A stretch of 64,000 nt of DNA from Microvirga arvi (GTDB lineage: Bacteria; Pseudomonadota; Alphaproteobacteria; Rhizobiales; Beijerinckiaceae). The position numbers were made by a program, and so were the translations under genes. Position 1 is the first letter of the stretch, and each line of letters begins with the position of its first letter. Below, one piece after another: positions 41,816-51,028 of this stretch. The stretch lies in contig NZ_JAFEMD010000016.1 in NCBI RefSeq assembly GCF_016892765.1, positions 56,218-120,217 of the forward strand, read 5' to 3'. Below the pieces are notes generated by a model. That model made no database searches and was not told the origin of the DNA. It was given only the letters and a program-made list of their open reading frames with translations.

Positions 41816-42191
41816 TCGATACCACCTTGGGCTTGTCGAGCACGCGCAGCACGCGGTCGAGTTCGTGTCCACGCTTGAGGATCAGGCCCGTCGAGACGAT
41901 GACCGCGTAGGCGCCCTGCTTCTTGGCGAGCTTCGGGTCCTTTTCGATCCGGTAGAGGGGCATTTCCGATGTGCGCCGGTAGATGGAGAAGACCGCTTTC
42001 TCGGGCATGAAGTCGATTGCGTAATCGCGCCATTCGCCGGCGGCCACCATGCGGCCGTAGAGATTGAGAATGGCATTCAGCTCGGCACGGTCGAAGGATA
42101 CCTGTTTCGGCGCGGCGGGGAAGGGCACAATATGGGCCGAGCCCTGGTTCGAGCCGCCGCGCAGCGGCTCCGCAATGTCACCTTCGCTCAT
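41811..42191 (-). CDS. DUF2794 family protein
   Basis: A 126-residue protein of a family largely limited to alphaproteobacteria: VSFDRAELNAILNLYGRMVA, AGEWRDYAIDFMPEKAVFSI, and a C-terminal ISTG-like KQGAYAVIVSTGLILKRG. No known function. ATG 42191 follows GGGAGG; ATG 42203 is weaker. Its TAG stop is supplied by element R copy 5. A probable small-RNA gene is divergent from it. Confidence 0.88.
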   Translation of the reverse strand: MSEGDIAEPLRGGSNQGSAHIVPFPAAPKQVSFDRAELNAILNLYGRMVAAGEWRDYAIDFMPEKAVFSIYRRTSEMPLYRIEKDPKLAKKQGAYAVIVSTGLILKRGHELDRVLRVLDKPKVVSN

Positions 42192-42239
42192 GACGCCTCC
42201 CATGACTGGTTAACACATCCCGATGATGGGCTGAGGCGA

Positions 42240-42259
42240 CTGACGGATCAACCCGTCAG
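42240..42259. promoter_or_regulatory. Inverted repeat between DUF2794 and the small-RNA gene
   Basis: CTGACGG-ATCAAC-CCGTCAG, a perfect 7-bp inverted repeat with a 6-base spacer. It lies 49 bases before the DUF2794 start and a similar distance before the inferred RNA start, a place suited to a shared operator. No T-run follows. Confidence 0.45.
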
Positions 42260-42289
42260 GACACAATGAATCACTGCTTCCTTTGCAAA

Positions 42290-42470
42290 TCTTATTCCTG
42301 CCCCATTCGTGCCGTGATGGAGCCTCACTGAGCCCCGCTAATACTCAAGTTGCCTCGACGGCCCGGCTCATCGAATGGCTTGGACACGTCAGCCCCCCAG
42401 CCCTCCGGGTCGTTTGGAGAGCCGGGCCACGTCGAGACACAAGGCTGCCTTACGAGGCAGCCTTTTCTTT
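42290..42470 (+). ncRNA. Candidate structured small RNA
   Basis: No credible protein is encoded between 42192 and 42564, yet the plus strand holds a long helix: CTCGACGGCCCGGCTC (42354-42369) pairs with GAGCCGGGCCACGTCGAG (42419-42436) with one two-base bulge, enclosing about 49 bases with C-rich runs (AGCCCCCCAGCCCTCC) that could mimic an anti-Shine-Dalgarno loop. A perfect terminator follows at 42441. The 5' end is estimated. It is not recognised as 6S, SRP or tmRNA; it could belong to a rhizobial alpha-r sRNA family. Confidence 0.5.
42441..42470 (+). terminator. Intrinsic terminator of the candidate small RNA
   Basis: Stem AAGGCTGCC / GGCAGCCTT (9 bp, plus T-A closure) with loop TTACGA, followed by TTCTTT. 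Confidence 0.88.
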
Positions 42471-42475
42471 CGAAC

Positions 42476-42513
42476 AAAGGGCTTGCGATCCATTAGATCG
42501 CAAGCCCTTTTTC
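42476..42513 (+). terminator. Second, longer intrinsic terminator
   Basis: A perfect 15-bp stem AAAGGGCTTGCGATC / GATCGCAAGCCCTTT with five-base loop CATTA and a TTTTT tail. It is close to symmetric and may also stop the convergent oxidoreductase transcript coming from the right. Confidence 0.88.
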
Positions 42514-42564
42514 ATGATCGCATGTCTCAAGCAGCGAAACAGGATGTGCATTGTCGTGAGATGA

Positions 42565-43581
42565 TTAAAAACCCGACAGGACGATCTTGCCCCGCGTGCG
42601 GTTGCTCTCGATAAGCGCATGAGCGCGCTTGAGATTGGCGGCGTTGACCGGCCCGATCACGTCGGACAGCGTCGTCCTGATCGTCCCTGCTTCCACCAGG
42701 CGCGAGGCCTCGGTCAGGATCTCGTGCTGCCGCTCCATGTCGGCGGTCTGGAAGGTCGAGCGGGTGAACATGGATTCCCAATGGATCGACACGCTCTTGC
42801 CCTTGAGCAGGCTGATGTCGAGGGGCGTCTTCGGGTCATCGATCAGGGCAAAGCGGCCCTGCGGTGCGATGGCCTTGGCGATCTCCGGAAAATGCGTCTC
42901 CGTATGAGTGATCGAGAAGACGAAGGCCGGCGCACCGATGCTTAAGCGCTCCACCTGCGGGCTGAGAGGCTGGCTGTGGTCGATCACGTGATGGGCGCCG
43001 AGCTCCCTGACCCAAGCCTGCGTCTCCGGACGGGAGGCAGTGGCGATCACCGTGAGATCGGTGAGCCTGCGGGCGAGCTGGATCGCCACGGAACCCACGC
43101 CGCCGGCACCGCCGACGATCAGGAGGGCTTTGGCCGCACCCTTGACCGGGCGCTTGACCTCCAGCCTGTCGAACAGGGTCTCCCAGGCGGTGAGGGTAGT
43201 GAGCGGCAGGGCGGCCGCCTCCTCGAACGTCAGGGACGTGGGCTTTGCGCCCACGAGGCGCTCGTCCACCACATGGAATTCCGCATTGGTGCCCTGCCGG
43301 GTGATGGCGCCGGCATAGAACACCTCGTCGCCCTCCTTGAACAGCGAAACCTCGCCGCCCACGGCCCTGACGATGCCAGAAGCGTCGTAACCCAGCACCT
43401 TCACGCCGCCCGGCTCTGCTTGGGCGCGCATGCGGACCTTGGTATCGACTGGGTTCACCGAGATGGCCCTGACCTCCACCAGCAGATCCCGCGGACCCGG
43501 CTTGGGCTGGGGCAGGTCCACATCCATGAGGGAGGCGTCCTGGTCGATGGGAAGGGAGTGCTGGTATCCGACGGCGCGCAT
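42565..43581 (-). CDS. Zinc-less quinone oxidoreductase-like MDR protein
   Basis: A 338-residue protein of the zeta-crystallin/QOR group: VEVRAISVNPVDTKVR, VLGYDASGIV, and the nucleotide loop GGAGGVGSVAIQLAR. No structural-zinc Cys cluster is present. It probably reduces quinones or reactive enones with NAD(P)H. ATG 43581 follows AGGAGACAA. Divergent from an HxlR regulator, the usual arrangement for a quinone/aldehyde-responsive pair. Confidence 0.9.
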   Translation of the reverse strand: MRAVGYQHSLPIDQDASLMDVDLPQPKPGPRDLLVEVRAISVNPVDTKVRMRAQAEPGGVKVLGYDASGIVRAVGGEVSLFKEGDEVFYAGAITRQGTNAEFHVVDERLVGAKPTSLTFEEAAALPLTTLTAWETLFDRLEVKRPVKGAAKALLIVGGAGGVGSVAIQLARRLTDLTVIATASRPETQAWVRELGAHHVIDHSQPLSPQVERLSIGAPAFVFSITHTETHFPEIAKAIAPQGRFALIDDPKTPLDISLLKGKSVSIHWESMFTRSTFQTADMERQHEILTEASRLVEAGTIRTTLSDVIGPVNAANLKRAHALIESNRTRGKIVLSGF

Positions 43582-43603
43582 GGCTTGTCTCCTGTTGACG
43601 CCA

Positions 43604-43660
43604 GCATAGTTGGGCATAGTGTTGAGTCTCGCAAGAACGCACAAAAACAGCCCATAGTGT
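43604..43660. promoter_or_regulatory. Direct repeats in the qor-hxlR divergent promoter
   Basis: The 8-mer CATAGTGT occurs at 43615-43622 and 43653-43660, start-to-start 38 bases, with a partial copy CATAGTT at 43604-43610. The gap between the divergent genes is only about 95 bases, so these are good candidates for HxlR operator sites. Confidence 0.5.
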
Positions 43661-43676
43661 CAAAAAGGATACCGTG

Positions 43677-44027
43677 ATGCCGAGGGTGTCTCCAAGGGTT
43701 CCCGGGGTTGAGGGATGCGCCGTCGAGCGGACGCTCAGCCTCATCGACGGCAAGTGGAAGATCGTCATTCTCTACAAGCTCCTGCGCGGAACCTTGCGCT
43801 TCAACGAGCTGCGCCGGCTCATCCCTGCCGTCACCCAACGCATGCTCACGCATCAGCTACGCGAATTGGAGGCCGATGGGCTCATCATCCGCACGGTCTA
43901 TGCCCAGGTGCCGCCCCGGGTCGAATACTCCCTGTCGGCCCGCGGGCGGAGTCTTGAGCCGGTGCTTATGGCCATGAAGGAGTGGGGTGATACGAATCTT
44001 TCGTCTCAGGAGGCTCAGGCGGCATAA
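43677..44027 (+). CDS. HxlR family transcriptional regulator
   Basis: A 116-residue winged-helix protein: VEGCAVERTLSLIDGKWKIV (with the conserved Cys of HxlR redox/quinone sensors), RFNELRRLIPAVTQRMLTHQ (recognition helix) and the wing AQVPPRVEYSLSARGRSLEP. It probably controls the divergent oxidoreductase, with Cys sensing electrophiles or quinones by analogy to HypR/QorR. A GTG at 43674 immediately precedes the ATG. Confidence 0.9.
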   Translation: MPRVSPRVPGVEGCAVERTLSLIDGKWKIVILYKLLRGTLRFNELRRLIPAVTQRMLTHQLRELEADGLIIRTVYAQVPPRVEYSLSARGRSLEPVLMAMKEWGDTNLSSQEAQAA

Positions 44028-44144
44028 AGTGTTCGTGCGCTGCAATAACTTGACCCTGTACGGCGCCGACCGGCAGGCTGTCCTTGCGCCGCCTGCCGCT
44101 CTGTGGCAACGCTCCCGCAACAACGACAATCAGAGGATACGCGC

Positions 44145-47100
44145 ATGAAGCTGGATACACCGACCAGCGGAAGCGAGTTGACGGCCGAAGCCGTCGCCGT
44201 GCTGGAAGCCGGGCACACAGCCACTCCGCCGACCTTCCTGCGTGACCTGTACGGGCGCGTGCCGTCCGAGGACTTGGCCTCCTACGCGCCTCAGACCCTG
44301 GCCGATCTCGCTACGGAAGCCTTCGAGCATCTCAAGGTCTCCCGCACCATTGACGGCGCCGACATCCGCCTCCTCGATGTGGAGATCGAGCGCGAGGGCC
44401 GGCGCCAGGACGTGACGGTCCTCGAGATCGTCAACAACAACATGCCCTTCCTTCTCGACTCGACCCTGGCCGAGATTGTCGACGAGGGCTACGACCCGCT
44501 GCTCGTGGCCCATCCGATCCTGGCTGTGGAACGGGATCCGAGCGGCGCCCTCGTCCGATTGGTGGGCGAGGCCACGGCGGCCCTGCGGCTCGGCGTGAAG
44601 CGCGAGAGCTTCATCCATATCCACCTGCCCCGCATCGACGATCCCGAGACCCGCGCCCGCCTGATCGAGGCCATGCGGCGGGTCCACGCCGATGTGTCCC
44701 TGGCGGTGCACGACTGGCCGGGCATGCGCGCCCGGGTGACCGAGATCGTGCACAACTACCGCCTTAACCCTCCGCCGCTGCCGGAGGACGAGGTGAAGGA
44801 GGCGATCGCCTTCCTCGACTGGATCGCACGGGACAACTTCACCTTCCTAGGATTGCGCGAATACCGCCTGCCGTCCGGCGACAGCGCCGCCGATCCGGTG
44901 GAAGGGTCGGGCCTCGGCCTCCTGCGCGACCCAAGCGTGCGCGTGCTGCGCCGCGGCCGCGAGCTGGTCTCCATGTCGCCGGAAATCCGCGCCTTCCTCG
45001 CGCGCCCGCAGGCGCTCATCATCACCAAGGCGAACGTGAAGTCCCGCGTCCATCGCCGGGCGCATCTCGACTATATCGGCGTGAAGCTCTTCGACGGCAG
45101 CGGTCATCTGCAGGGCGAGCTGCGCATCGTCGGCCTGTTCACGGCGAGCGCCTACACCAACACCACCGGCGAGGTGCCCTACCTGCGCCACAAGGTGGCG
45201 AAGGTCACGTCCCGTGCAGGCTTCGATCCGTCGAGCTATGCGGGCCGCGCGCTCCTCAACGTGCTCGAGAACTATCCGCGCGACGAGCTGTTCCAGATCG
45301 ACGAGGACACGCTCTATCACTTCGCCATCGACATCATGAACCTGTCGGAACGCCCCCGGGTGCGGGTGCTCCCGCGGGTCGACGAATTCGACCGCTTCGT
45401 CTCAGTGCTCGTCTTCGTGCCCAAGGAGCGATACGACACGCAGGCGCGCTTGCGCATCGGCCAGTTCCTCGCCAGCGTCTACGAGGGCCGCGTTTCCGCC
45501 TCCTATCCGTCCTATCCGGAAGGCCCGCTCGCGCGCACCCATTACATCATCGGCCGCGACGAGGGCCAAACCCCGCAGGTGGCCCGCGAGATCCTGGAAA
45601 AGGGCATCGCCGCCATCGTGCGCACCTGGAGCGATGCCCTGCGGGACCAGCTCGACGCCGGTGTCGGCGGGGCGCGTGCGCGTGCGCTCGCCTCCCGCTA
45701 CGGCGAGGCCTTCAGCGCCGGCTATCGCGAGGCCTTCGGGGCCGAGCAGGCGATCAAGGACATCAGCCTCCTGGAGCAGCTCTCCGAGGCGCGTCCCCGC
45801 GCGGTCGATCTCTACCGCCGCGAAGGCGACGACGAGACCCGCGTGAACCTGAAGGTGTTCTCGCTCAACCAGGCCCTGCCGCTGTCGGACCGCGTGCCGC
45901 TCCTGGAAAATCTCGGATTCCGCGTGGTCAACGAACGCACCTACCGCGTCGCCTTCACCGGCTCGGACCGGGTGTGGCTTCACGACATGACCCTGGAGCG
46001 CGCCACGGGCGGCACGATCCAGATCGACGAGATCCAGGCTCTCATCGAAGCGGCGCTGCTCGCTCTCTTCCGGGGACTTGCCGAATCGGACGCGTTCAAC
46101 CGCCTCGTGCTCGAAGCGGGCCTCGGCTGGCGCGACGTGGCCATGGTGCGCGCCTTCGGGCGTTACCTGCGCCAGATCCAGGTCACCTACGCGCAGGATT
46201 ACATCGCCGGAACGCTCGCCCGCCACGGCGCGATCGTGGCCGATCTCGTCAAGCTCTTCTATGCGCGCTTCGACCCGCGCCACGAGAAGGGGCGCGCCGC
46301 GGCCGAAGCCGCTCTGCGGGAGCGGATCGAGGAGCAGCTCAAGGAGGTCACGAGCCTGGACGACGACCGGATCCTGCGCCGCTTCATCAACCTGATCGAT
46401 GCCGCGATCCGCACCAATTTCTTCCAGCTCGAGGACAACGGCCTGCCGCGCCAGACCATCGCGTTCAAGTTCGAATGCGCCAGGGTCGAAGGCCTGCCGC
46501 TGCCGAGGCCTCTGTACGAGATCTTCGTCTATTCGCCGCGCGTCGAAGGCGTGCATCTGCGCTTCGGCAAGGTGGCGCGTGGCGGTCTTCGCTGGTCCGA
46601 CCGGCCGCAGGATTTCCGCACGGAAGTGCTGGGCCTCGTCAAGGCGCAGCAGGTCAAGAACGCGGTCATCGTGCCGGTGGGCGCCAAGGGCGGCTTCGTG
46701 CCCAAGCACCTGCCGCCGGCGAGCGACCGGCAGGCCTGGCTCGCGGAAGGCACCGAGAGCTACCGCATCTTCGTGCGCACGCTCCTGCAGCTCACCGACA
46801 ACATCGAAGGCGACCGGGTGATTCCGCCCGCGGACACCGTGCGCCACGATGGGGACGACCCCTATCTCGTGGTCGCCGCCGACAAGGGCACCGCCACCTT
46901 CTCCGACACGGCGAATGCGCTATCCATCGAGAAGGGCCACTGGCTCGGCGATGCCTTCGCGTCCGGCGGCAGCCAGGGCTACGACCACAAGAAGATGGGC
47001 ATCACCGCCCGCGGCGCCTGGGAGGCGGTGAAACGCCATTTCCGCGAGATCGACATCGATATCCAGACCGTTCCGGTGACGGTGGCGGGCGTCGGCGACA

Positions 47101-48968
47101 TGTCGGGCGACGTGTTCGGCAACGGCATGCTCCTGTCGCGGGCTTTGAAGCTCGTCGCCGCCTTCGACCATCGCGACATCTTCATCGATCCGGATCCGGA
47201 TCCGGAAGCTTCGTTCAAGGAGCGCGAGCGCCTGTTCAATCTGCCCCGCTCCAGCTGGCAGGATTACGACAAGGCGCTGATCTCCAAGGGCGGCGGCATC
47301 TTCTCGCGCAATGCGAAGTCGATTCCGCTGTCGGAGGAAGTGCGCGCGCTGCTCGACCTCGACAAGCCGCAGGCCACACCGGCCGAGGTGATGAACGCCA
47401 TCCTTAAAGCCCGAGTCGATCTGCTCTGGTTCGGCGGCATCGGCACCTATGTCCGCGCTTCGTCGGAGACGGACGAGCAGGTGGGCGACCGCGCCAACGA
47501 TGCGATCCGCATCACGGGCCCCGTTGTGCGCGCCAAGGTGATCGGCGAGGGCGCCAATCTCGGGCTCACCCAGCGCGGGCGCATCGAGGCCGCACAGAAG
47601 GGCGTGCGCCTCAACACGGACGCCATCGACAATTCGGCCGGCGTCAACACCTCCGACGTGGAGGTGAACATCAAGATCGCACTCACCACGCCGGAGCGCG
47701 ACGGCCGCCTCACGCAGGACCAGCGCAACGAGCTGCTCGCGGACATGACGGAAGATGTCTCAGGCCTCGTGCTGCGCAACAACTACCTGCAGACCCTGGC
47801 GCTCTCGCTCTCCGAGAAGAGCAGCCTGGCCGATCTCGGCTTTGCCCGCCGGCTCATGCACATGCTGGAGGCGCAGGGACGGCTCAACCGCGCGGTGGAG
47901 TACCTGCCCGACGACAGCACGCTGGCCGAGCGCGCGCGCCGTGGCGAGTCGTTGACGCGGCCGGAGCTCGCGGTGCTGCTGGCTTACGCCAAGCTCTCCC
48001 TGCACGACGAGCTGCTCGAGAGCCCGGTGCCGGACGACCCGTATCTCGGCAAGGAGCTGGAGCGCTATTTCCCTGCTGAGATGCGCGAACGGTTCCCCGA
48101 CGCGATCGCAAGCCACCGCCTGCGGCGCGAGATCATCGCCACGCAGCTTGCCAATGCCATCATCAATCGCGGCGGGCCGACCATGGTGGCCCGTCTGGTG
48201 GATCAGACCGGCGCTGACGCGCCCACCATCGCGGCGGCCTATGCGGCGACCCGCGATTCCTTCGGCCTGACCGAGATGAACCTTGCCATCGACGCCCTCG
48301 ACGGGGTCGTGCCGGGCCAGGTGCAGCTGCGCCTCTACGGCGAATTGCAGGATCTGCTCATGAACCGGATCGTCTGGTTCATCCGCAACGTGGATTTCGC
48401 CAACCACTCCCTCGACCAGATCATCGGCACCTACCGGGCCGGGATCGCCGAGGTCGAGCAGAGCCTCAAGGACACGCTCTCGCCCGAAGCCAAAGCGGCC
48501 TGGGAGGCGCGCACGAAGGCGCTGGTGGACGAGGGCACGCCCGAGGAGCTGGCGCGGCGCATCGCGTCGCTGCCCGATCTCGTGGCCGCGCCCGACATCG
48601 TGCAGACGGCGCATAAGATCGGAAAACCCGTCGCCGACATCGCCTGCACCCACTTTGCGCTCGAGGCCTCCTTTCGTCTCGGGGCGCTCATCGGCGCGGC
48701 GCAGCAGATCACCGTCAGCGACTACTTCGACCGTCTGGCGCTCGACCGCGCCGTCGACAGCATCGCCTATGCCCATCGCGGGCTGACGGCGGAGGTCTCC
48801 TCGCATGAGGCGTCCGGGGCCGAAGCCGTCCGCGCCTGGGGCGAGAAGCGCGGCGCCGACGTCAACCGCATCAGAGGCGCGGTGGACGGAATCGTCTCGT
48901 CGGGCCTGACGCTGTCCAAAATCACGGTGGCGGCGAGCCTGCTCGGCGATCTGGCGCGTACGACCTGA
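44145..48968 (+). CDS. gdhZ: NAD-specific glutamate dehydrogenase, large (180-kDa) class
   Basis: A 1607-residue enzyme that oxidatively deaminates glutamate to 2-oxoglutarate. The N-terminal half holds the ACT-like regulatory regions (LDVEIEREGRRQDVTVLEIV onward), the central catalytic core has KVARGGLRWSDRPQDFRTEV, VPVGAKGGFVPK with the catalytic Lys, and the NAD domain GEGANLGLTQRGRIEAA. The C-terminal 400 residues are helical. It starts at ATG 44145 after AGAGGAT; an in-frame ATG at 44103 is an alternative. Full length, no frameshift. Known in Caulobacter as GdhZ, where it is linked to cell division. Confidence 0.96.
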   Translation: MKLDTPTSGSELTAEAVAVLEAGHTATPPTFLRDLYGRVPSEDLASYAPQTLADLATEAFEHLKVSRTIDGADIRLLDVEIEREGRRQDVTVLEIVNNNMPFLLDSTLAEIVDEGYDPLLVAHPILAVERDPSGALVRLVGEATAALRLGVKRESFIHIHLPRIDDPETRARLIEAMRRVHADVSLAVHDWPGMRARVTEIVHNYRLNPPPLPEDEVKEAIAFLDWIARDNFTFLGLREYRLPSGDSAADPVEGSGLGLLRDPSVRVLRRGRELVSMSPEIRAFLARPQALIITKANVKSRVHRRAHLDYIGVKLFDGSGHLQGELRIVGLFTASAYTNTTGEVPYLRHKVAKVTSRAGFDPSSYAGRALLNVLENYPRDELFQIDEDTLYHFAIDIMNLSERPRVRVLPRVDEFDRFVSVLVFVPKERYDTQARLRIGQFLASVYEGRVSASYPSYPEGPLARTHYIIGRDEGQTPQVAREILEKGIAAIVRTWSDALRDQLDAGVGGARARALASRYGEAFSAGYREAFGAEQAIKDISLLEQLSEARPRAVDLYRREGDDETRVNLKVFSLNQALPLSDRVPLLENLGFRVVNERTYRVAFTGSDRVWLHDMTLERATGGTIQIDEIQALIEAALLALFRGLAESDAFNRLVLEAGLGWRDVAMVRAFGRYLRQIQVTYAQDYIAGTLARHGAIVADLVKLFYARFDPRHEKGRAAAEAALRERIEEQLKEVTSLDDDRILRRFINLIDAAIRTNFFQLEDNGLPRQTIAFKFECARVEGLPLPRPLYEIFVYSPRVEGVHLRFGKVARGGLRWSDRPQDFRTEVLGLVKAQQVKNAVIVPVGAKGGFVPKHLPPASDRQAWLAEGTESYRIFVRTLLQLTDNIEGDRVIPPADTVRHDGDDPYLVVAADKGTATFSDTANALSIEKGHWLGDAFASGGSQGYDHKKMGITARGAWEAVKRHFREIDIDIQTVPVTVAGVGDMSGDVFGNGMLLSRALKLVAAFDHRDIFIDPDPDPEASFKERERLFNLPRSSWQDYDKALISKGGGIFSRNAKSIPLSEEVRALLDLDKPQATPAEVMNAILKARVDLLWFGGIGTYVRASSETDEQVGDRANDAIRITGPVVRAKVIGEGANLGLTQRGRIEAAQKGVRLNTDAIDNSAGVNTSDVEVNIKIALTTPERDGRLTQDQRNELLADMTEDVSGLVLRNNYLQTLALSLSEKSSLADLGFARRLMHMLEAQGRLNRAVEYLPDDSTLAERARRGESLTRPELAVLLAYAKLSLHDELLESPVPDDPYLGKELERYFPAEMRERFPDAIASHRLRREIIATQLANAIINRGGPTMVARLVDQTGADAPTIAAAYAATRDSFGLTEMNLAIDALDGVVPGQVQLRLYGELQDLLMNRIVWFIRNVDFANHSLDQIIGTYRAGIAEVEQSLKDTLSPEAKAAWEARTKALVDEGTPEELARRIASLPDLVAAPDIVQTAHKIGKPVADIACTHFALEASFRLGALIGAAQQITVSDYFDRLALDRAVDSIAYAHRGLTAEVSSHEASGAEAVRAWGEKRGADVNRIRGAVDGIVSSGLTLSKITVAASLLGDLARTT

Positions 48969-48970
48969 CG

Positions 48971-49093
48971 GGCCTCTCCCTGAGGGAGAGGTCGACGCAC
49001 GGCAGTGCGGCGGGTGAGGGGTTATGCCCTTTCCGGACAGCGCTCTCCCCCTCACCCTCACTATGCTCGACCTCTCCCCACCGGGGAGAGGTG
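48971..49093. repeat. Palindromic repeat, family C, between gdhZ and the MFS gene
   Basis: CCTCTCCCTGAGGGAGAGG with CGGGTGAGGGG, and CCCCTCACCCTC-like with CTCTCCCCACCGGGGAGAGG in inverted order. The second half ends 38 bases before the MFS start. Confidence 0.8.
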
Positions 49094-49131
49094 AGTCGCG
49101 GCAACGTTACGAGCGTGGAAAGCGAAGCCCC

Positions 49132-50511
49132 GTGAGAGACATCAATCCCCTCGCACCTGCCGCGAAAGCGTCGCGTCCCGCCATCCTGGGCTGGCTCCTG
49201 TTCGACTGGGCCTGCCAGCCCTTCTTCACCCTCGTCACCACCTTCGTGTTCGCGCCGTATTTTGCATCGGCGCTCGCGCCCGATCCGGTCGCAGGGCAAA
49301 GCCTGTGGGGCTATGCGACGGCGGCGGCGGGGCTCGTGCTCGCGATCCTCTCACCGGTGCTTGGCTCGATCGCCGATGCCACGGGGCCAAAGAAGCCGTG
49401 GATCGCCGCCTGCGGCCTCGTGCTCGTCATCGCGTCCTTTGCACTCTGGTATGCCGCGCCGGGACAACCTCACGCCATAGCCATCGCGCTGATCGGTTTC
49501 GCCTTCGGCACGGTGGCCGTGGAGGTCGCTGCCGTGTTCAACAACGCCATGATCCCGCATCTGGTGCCGCCCGAGCGCTACGGCCGCCTCTCGGGCACCG
49601 GCTGGGCGATGGGCTATTGCGGCGGGCTTGTCTCGCTCGTGATCGTGCTGGGCTTCCTTGCCGCCGATCCCGCGTCGATGAAGACCGTCTTCGGCCTGGA
49701 CCCGCTCCTCGGCCTCGATCCGGCAGCCCGCGAGGGCGACCGCATCACGGGACCGTTCTCGGCCCTATGGTTCCTCGTCTTCGTGCTGCCGCTGTTTCTG
49801 TTCACGCCCGATGTCCCGCGCTCAGGGATGAGCCTGGGGCAGGCGGCGCGAGAGGGCGTGCTGCAGGTGAAGAACACCATCGCGGATGCGCGCCGGCATG
49901 CGAGCGTCGGGCGCTTCCTCCTCGCCAACATGGTCTACCAGGATGCGCTGGTCGCGCTCTTCGCCTTCGGGGGCATCTACGGCGCCGGCGTGTTCGGCTG
50001 GCAGGCCATCGAGCTCGGCATCTTTGGAATCCTACTCACAATCACCGGCACCATCGGGGCGCTGATCGGCGGGCGGCTTGACGATCGCATCGGCGCAAAG
50101 CCCGTGATCCTCGGCGCGATCCTGATCCTCGCGCTCGTCTGCCTCGGCGTTCTGTCCCTCGGGCGTGAGCACATCTTCTTCGTGGTGCCGACCGCGCCGC
50201 CCGTGCCGGACGATGGTCTTTACGGCTCCACGCCCGAAAAGGTGTTCGTGCTGCTCGGCCTCGTCATCGGTGCCGTCGCCGGTCCTCTGCAAGCCTCATC
50301 CCGCAGCCTGCTCGCGCGTCTCGTGCCGGCTGAGGCCGCCGGACGCTATTTCGGCCTGCTGGCGCTCTCAGGCAAGGTCACGTCCTTCCTTGCCCCGCTC
50401 GCCGTCGCCGTCGCCACCGCGATCTTCCAGACTCAAGGAGCAGGACCGGCGGTGCTGATCCTGTTCCTGTGCGTCGGCTTCTGGCTGTTGAGCGGTGTGA
50501 AGCGGGTGTGA
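49132..50511 (+). CDS. MFS transporter, UMF1 (Atg22-like) group
   Basis: A 459-residue membrane protein with about 12 segments. WLLFDWACQPFFTLVTTFVF at the N-terminus is the UMF1/Atg22 signature; GPKKPWIAACGLVLV is motif A-like, and LLARLVPAEAAGRYFGLLAL is conserved in the group. The family probably exports amino acids or small metabolites. GTG 49132 is preferred because ATG 49024 lies in the family C repeat; no strong ribosome site is seen for either. Confidence 0.87.
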   Translation: MRDINPLAPAAKASRPAILGWLLFDWACQPFFTLVTTFVFAPYFASALAPDPVAGQSLWGYATAAAGLVLAILSPVLGSIADATGPKKPWIAACGLVLVIASFALWYAAPGQPHAIAIALIGFAFGTVAVEVAAVFNNAMIPHLVPPERYGRLSGTGWAMGYCGGLVSLVIVLGFLAADPASMKTVFGLDPLLGLDPAAREGDRITGPFSALWFLVFVLPLFLFTPDVPRSGMSLGQAAREGVLQVKNTIADARRHASVGRFLLANMVYQDALVALFAFGGIYGAGVFGWQAIELGIFGILLTITGTIGALIGGRLDDRIGAKPVILGAILILALVCLGVLSLGREHIFFVVPTAPPVPDDGLYGSTPEKVFVLLGLVIGAVAGPLQASSRSLLARLVPAEAAGRYFGLLALSGKVTSFLAPLAVAVATAIFQTQGAGPAVLILFLCVGFWLLSGVKRV

Positions 50512-50523
50512 GGAACCGCAACC

Positions 50524-50649
50524 TGTCATCCCGGGGCCGCGCAGCGGAGCCCGGGATCCATAAACGCCGACGGTGCAGAATCGCACGCGACCTTGTTCGC
50601 CTCTTTTTGAGACGCCGTGGTTATGGATCCCCGCCTTCGCGGGGATAAC
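50524..50649. repeat. Palindromic repeat, family E
   Basis: TGTCATCCCGGGGCCGCGCA, GGATCCATAAACGCCGACGG, TGCAGAATCGC ... TTGTTCGCCTCTTTTTGAGA, CGCCGTGGTTATGGATCCCC. Inverted arms ATCCATAA/TTATGGAT. The related copy at 31361-31514 shares GGTGCA and the GTGGTTATGGAT arm. Confidence 0.78.
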
Positions 50650-50661
50650 GCGGAGAGGGCC

Positions 50662-50982
50662 TCACTCCAGCGTCACCGCCGTGCCGCTGACCGACACCAT
50701 CATCATGCCCTCGTTCTTGCCCAACGCGCCGTAATCGAGATGGACGCCGACGATGGCGTTCGCGCCCAGGCGCTGCGCCTCCTCGGTCATTTCCTGCAGG
50801 GCCGTGTCGCGTCCATCGCGCAGCACGCGCTCGTAGGAGCCCGAGCGCCCGCCCACCACGTCGCGGATGGAGGCGAAGAAATCGCGGAACACGTTGGCGC
50901 CGAGAATCGCCTCGCCCGAGACGATGCCGCGATAGGAAGCGATGCGGTGGCCTTCGATGGTGGGCGTCGTGGTGATGATCAT
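50662..50982 (-). CDS. YbjQ/UPF0145 family protein
   Basis: A 106-residue protein with the family core: [40 protein letters not shown], and [18 protein letters not shown]. It forms pentameric heavy-metal-binding-like folds in solved members; no clear function. Start ATG 50982 follows GGAGA. Confidence 0.92.
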   Translation of the reverse strand: MIITTTPTIEGHRIASYRGIVSGEAILGANVFRDFFASIRDVVGGRSGSYERVLRDGRDTALQEMTEEAQRLGANAIVGVHLDYGALGKNEGMMMVSVSGTAVTLE

Positions 50983-51028
50983 GGGGCTCTCCTTCTGCTC
51001 TGTTCAATATGGGGGCAGAAGGGAAGAT

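Noticed and set aside
42290..42470. Identification of the small RNA as 6S, SRP RNA or tmRNA
   Set aside because: The SRP GGAAGG/AGCAGCC tetraloop motif, a tmRNA tag and alanine acceptor, and the 6S long bubble with zapA context are all missing.
42283..42564. A 93-codon plus-strand frame through the small-RNA region
   Set aside because: It reads straight through two perfect intrinsic terminators and has no family similarity.
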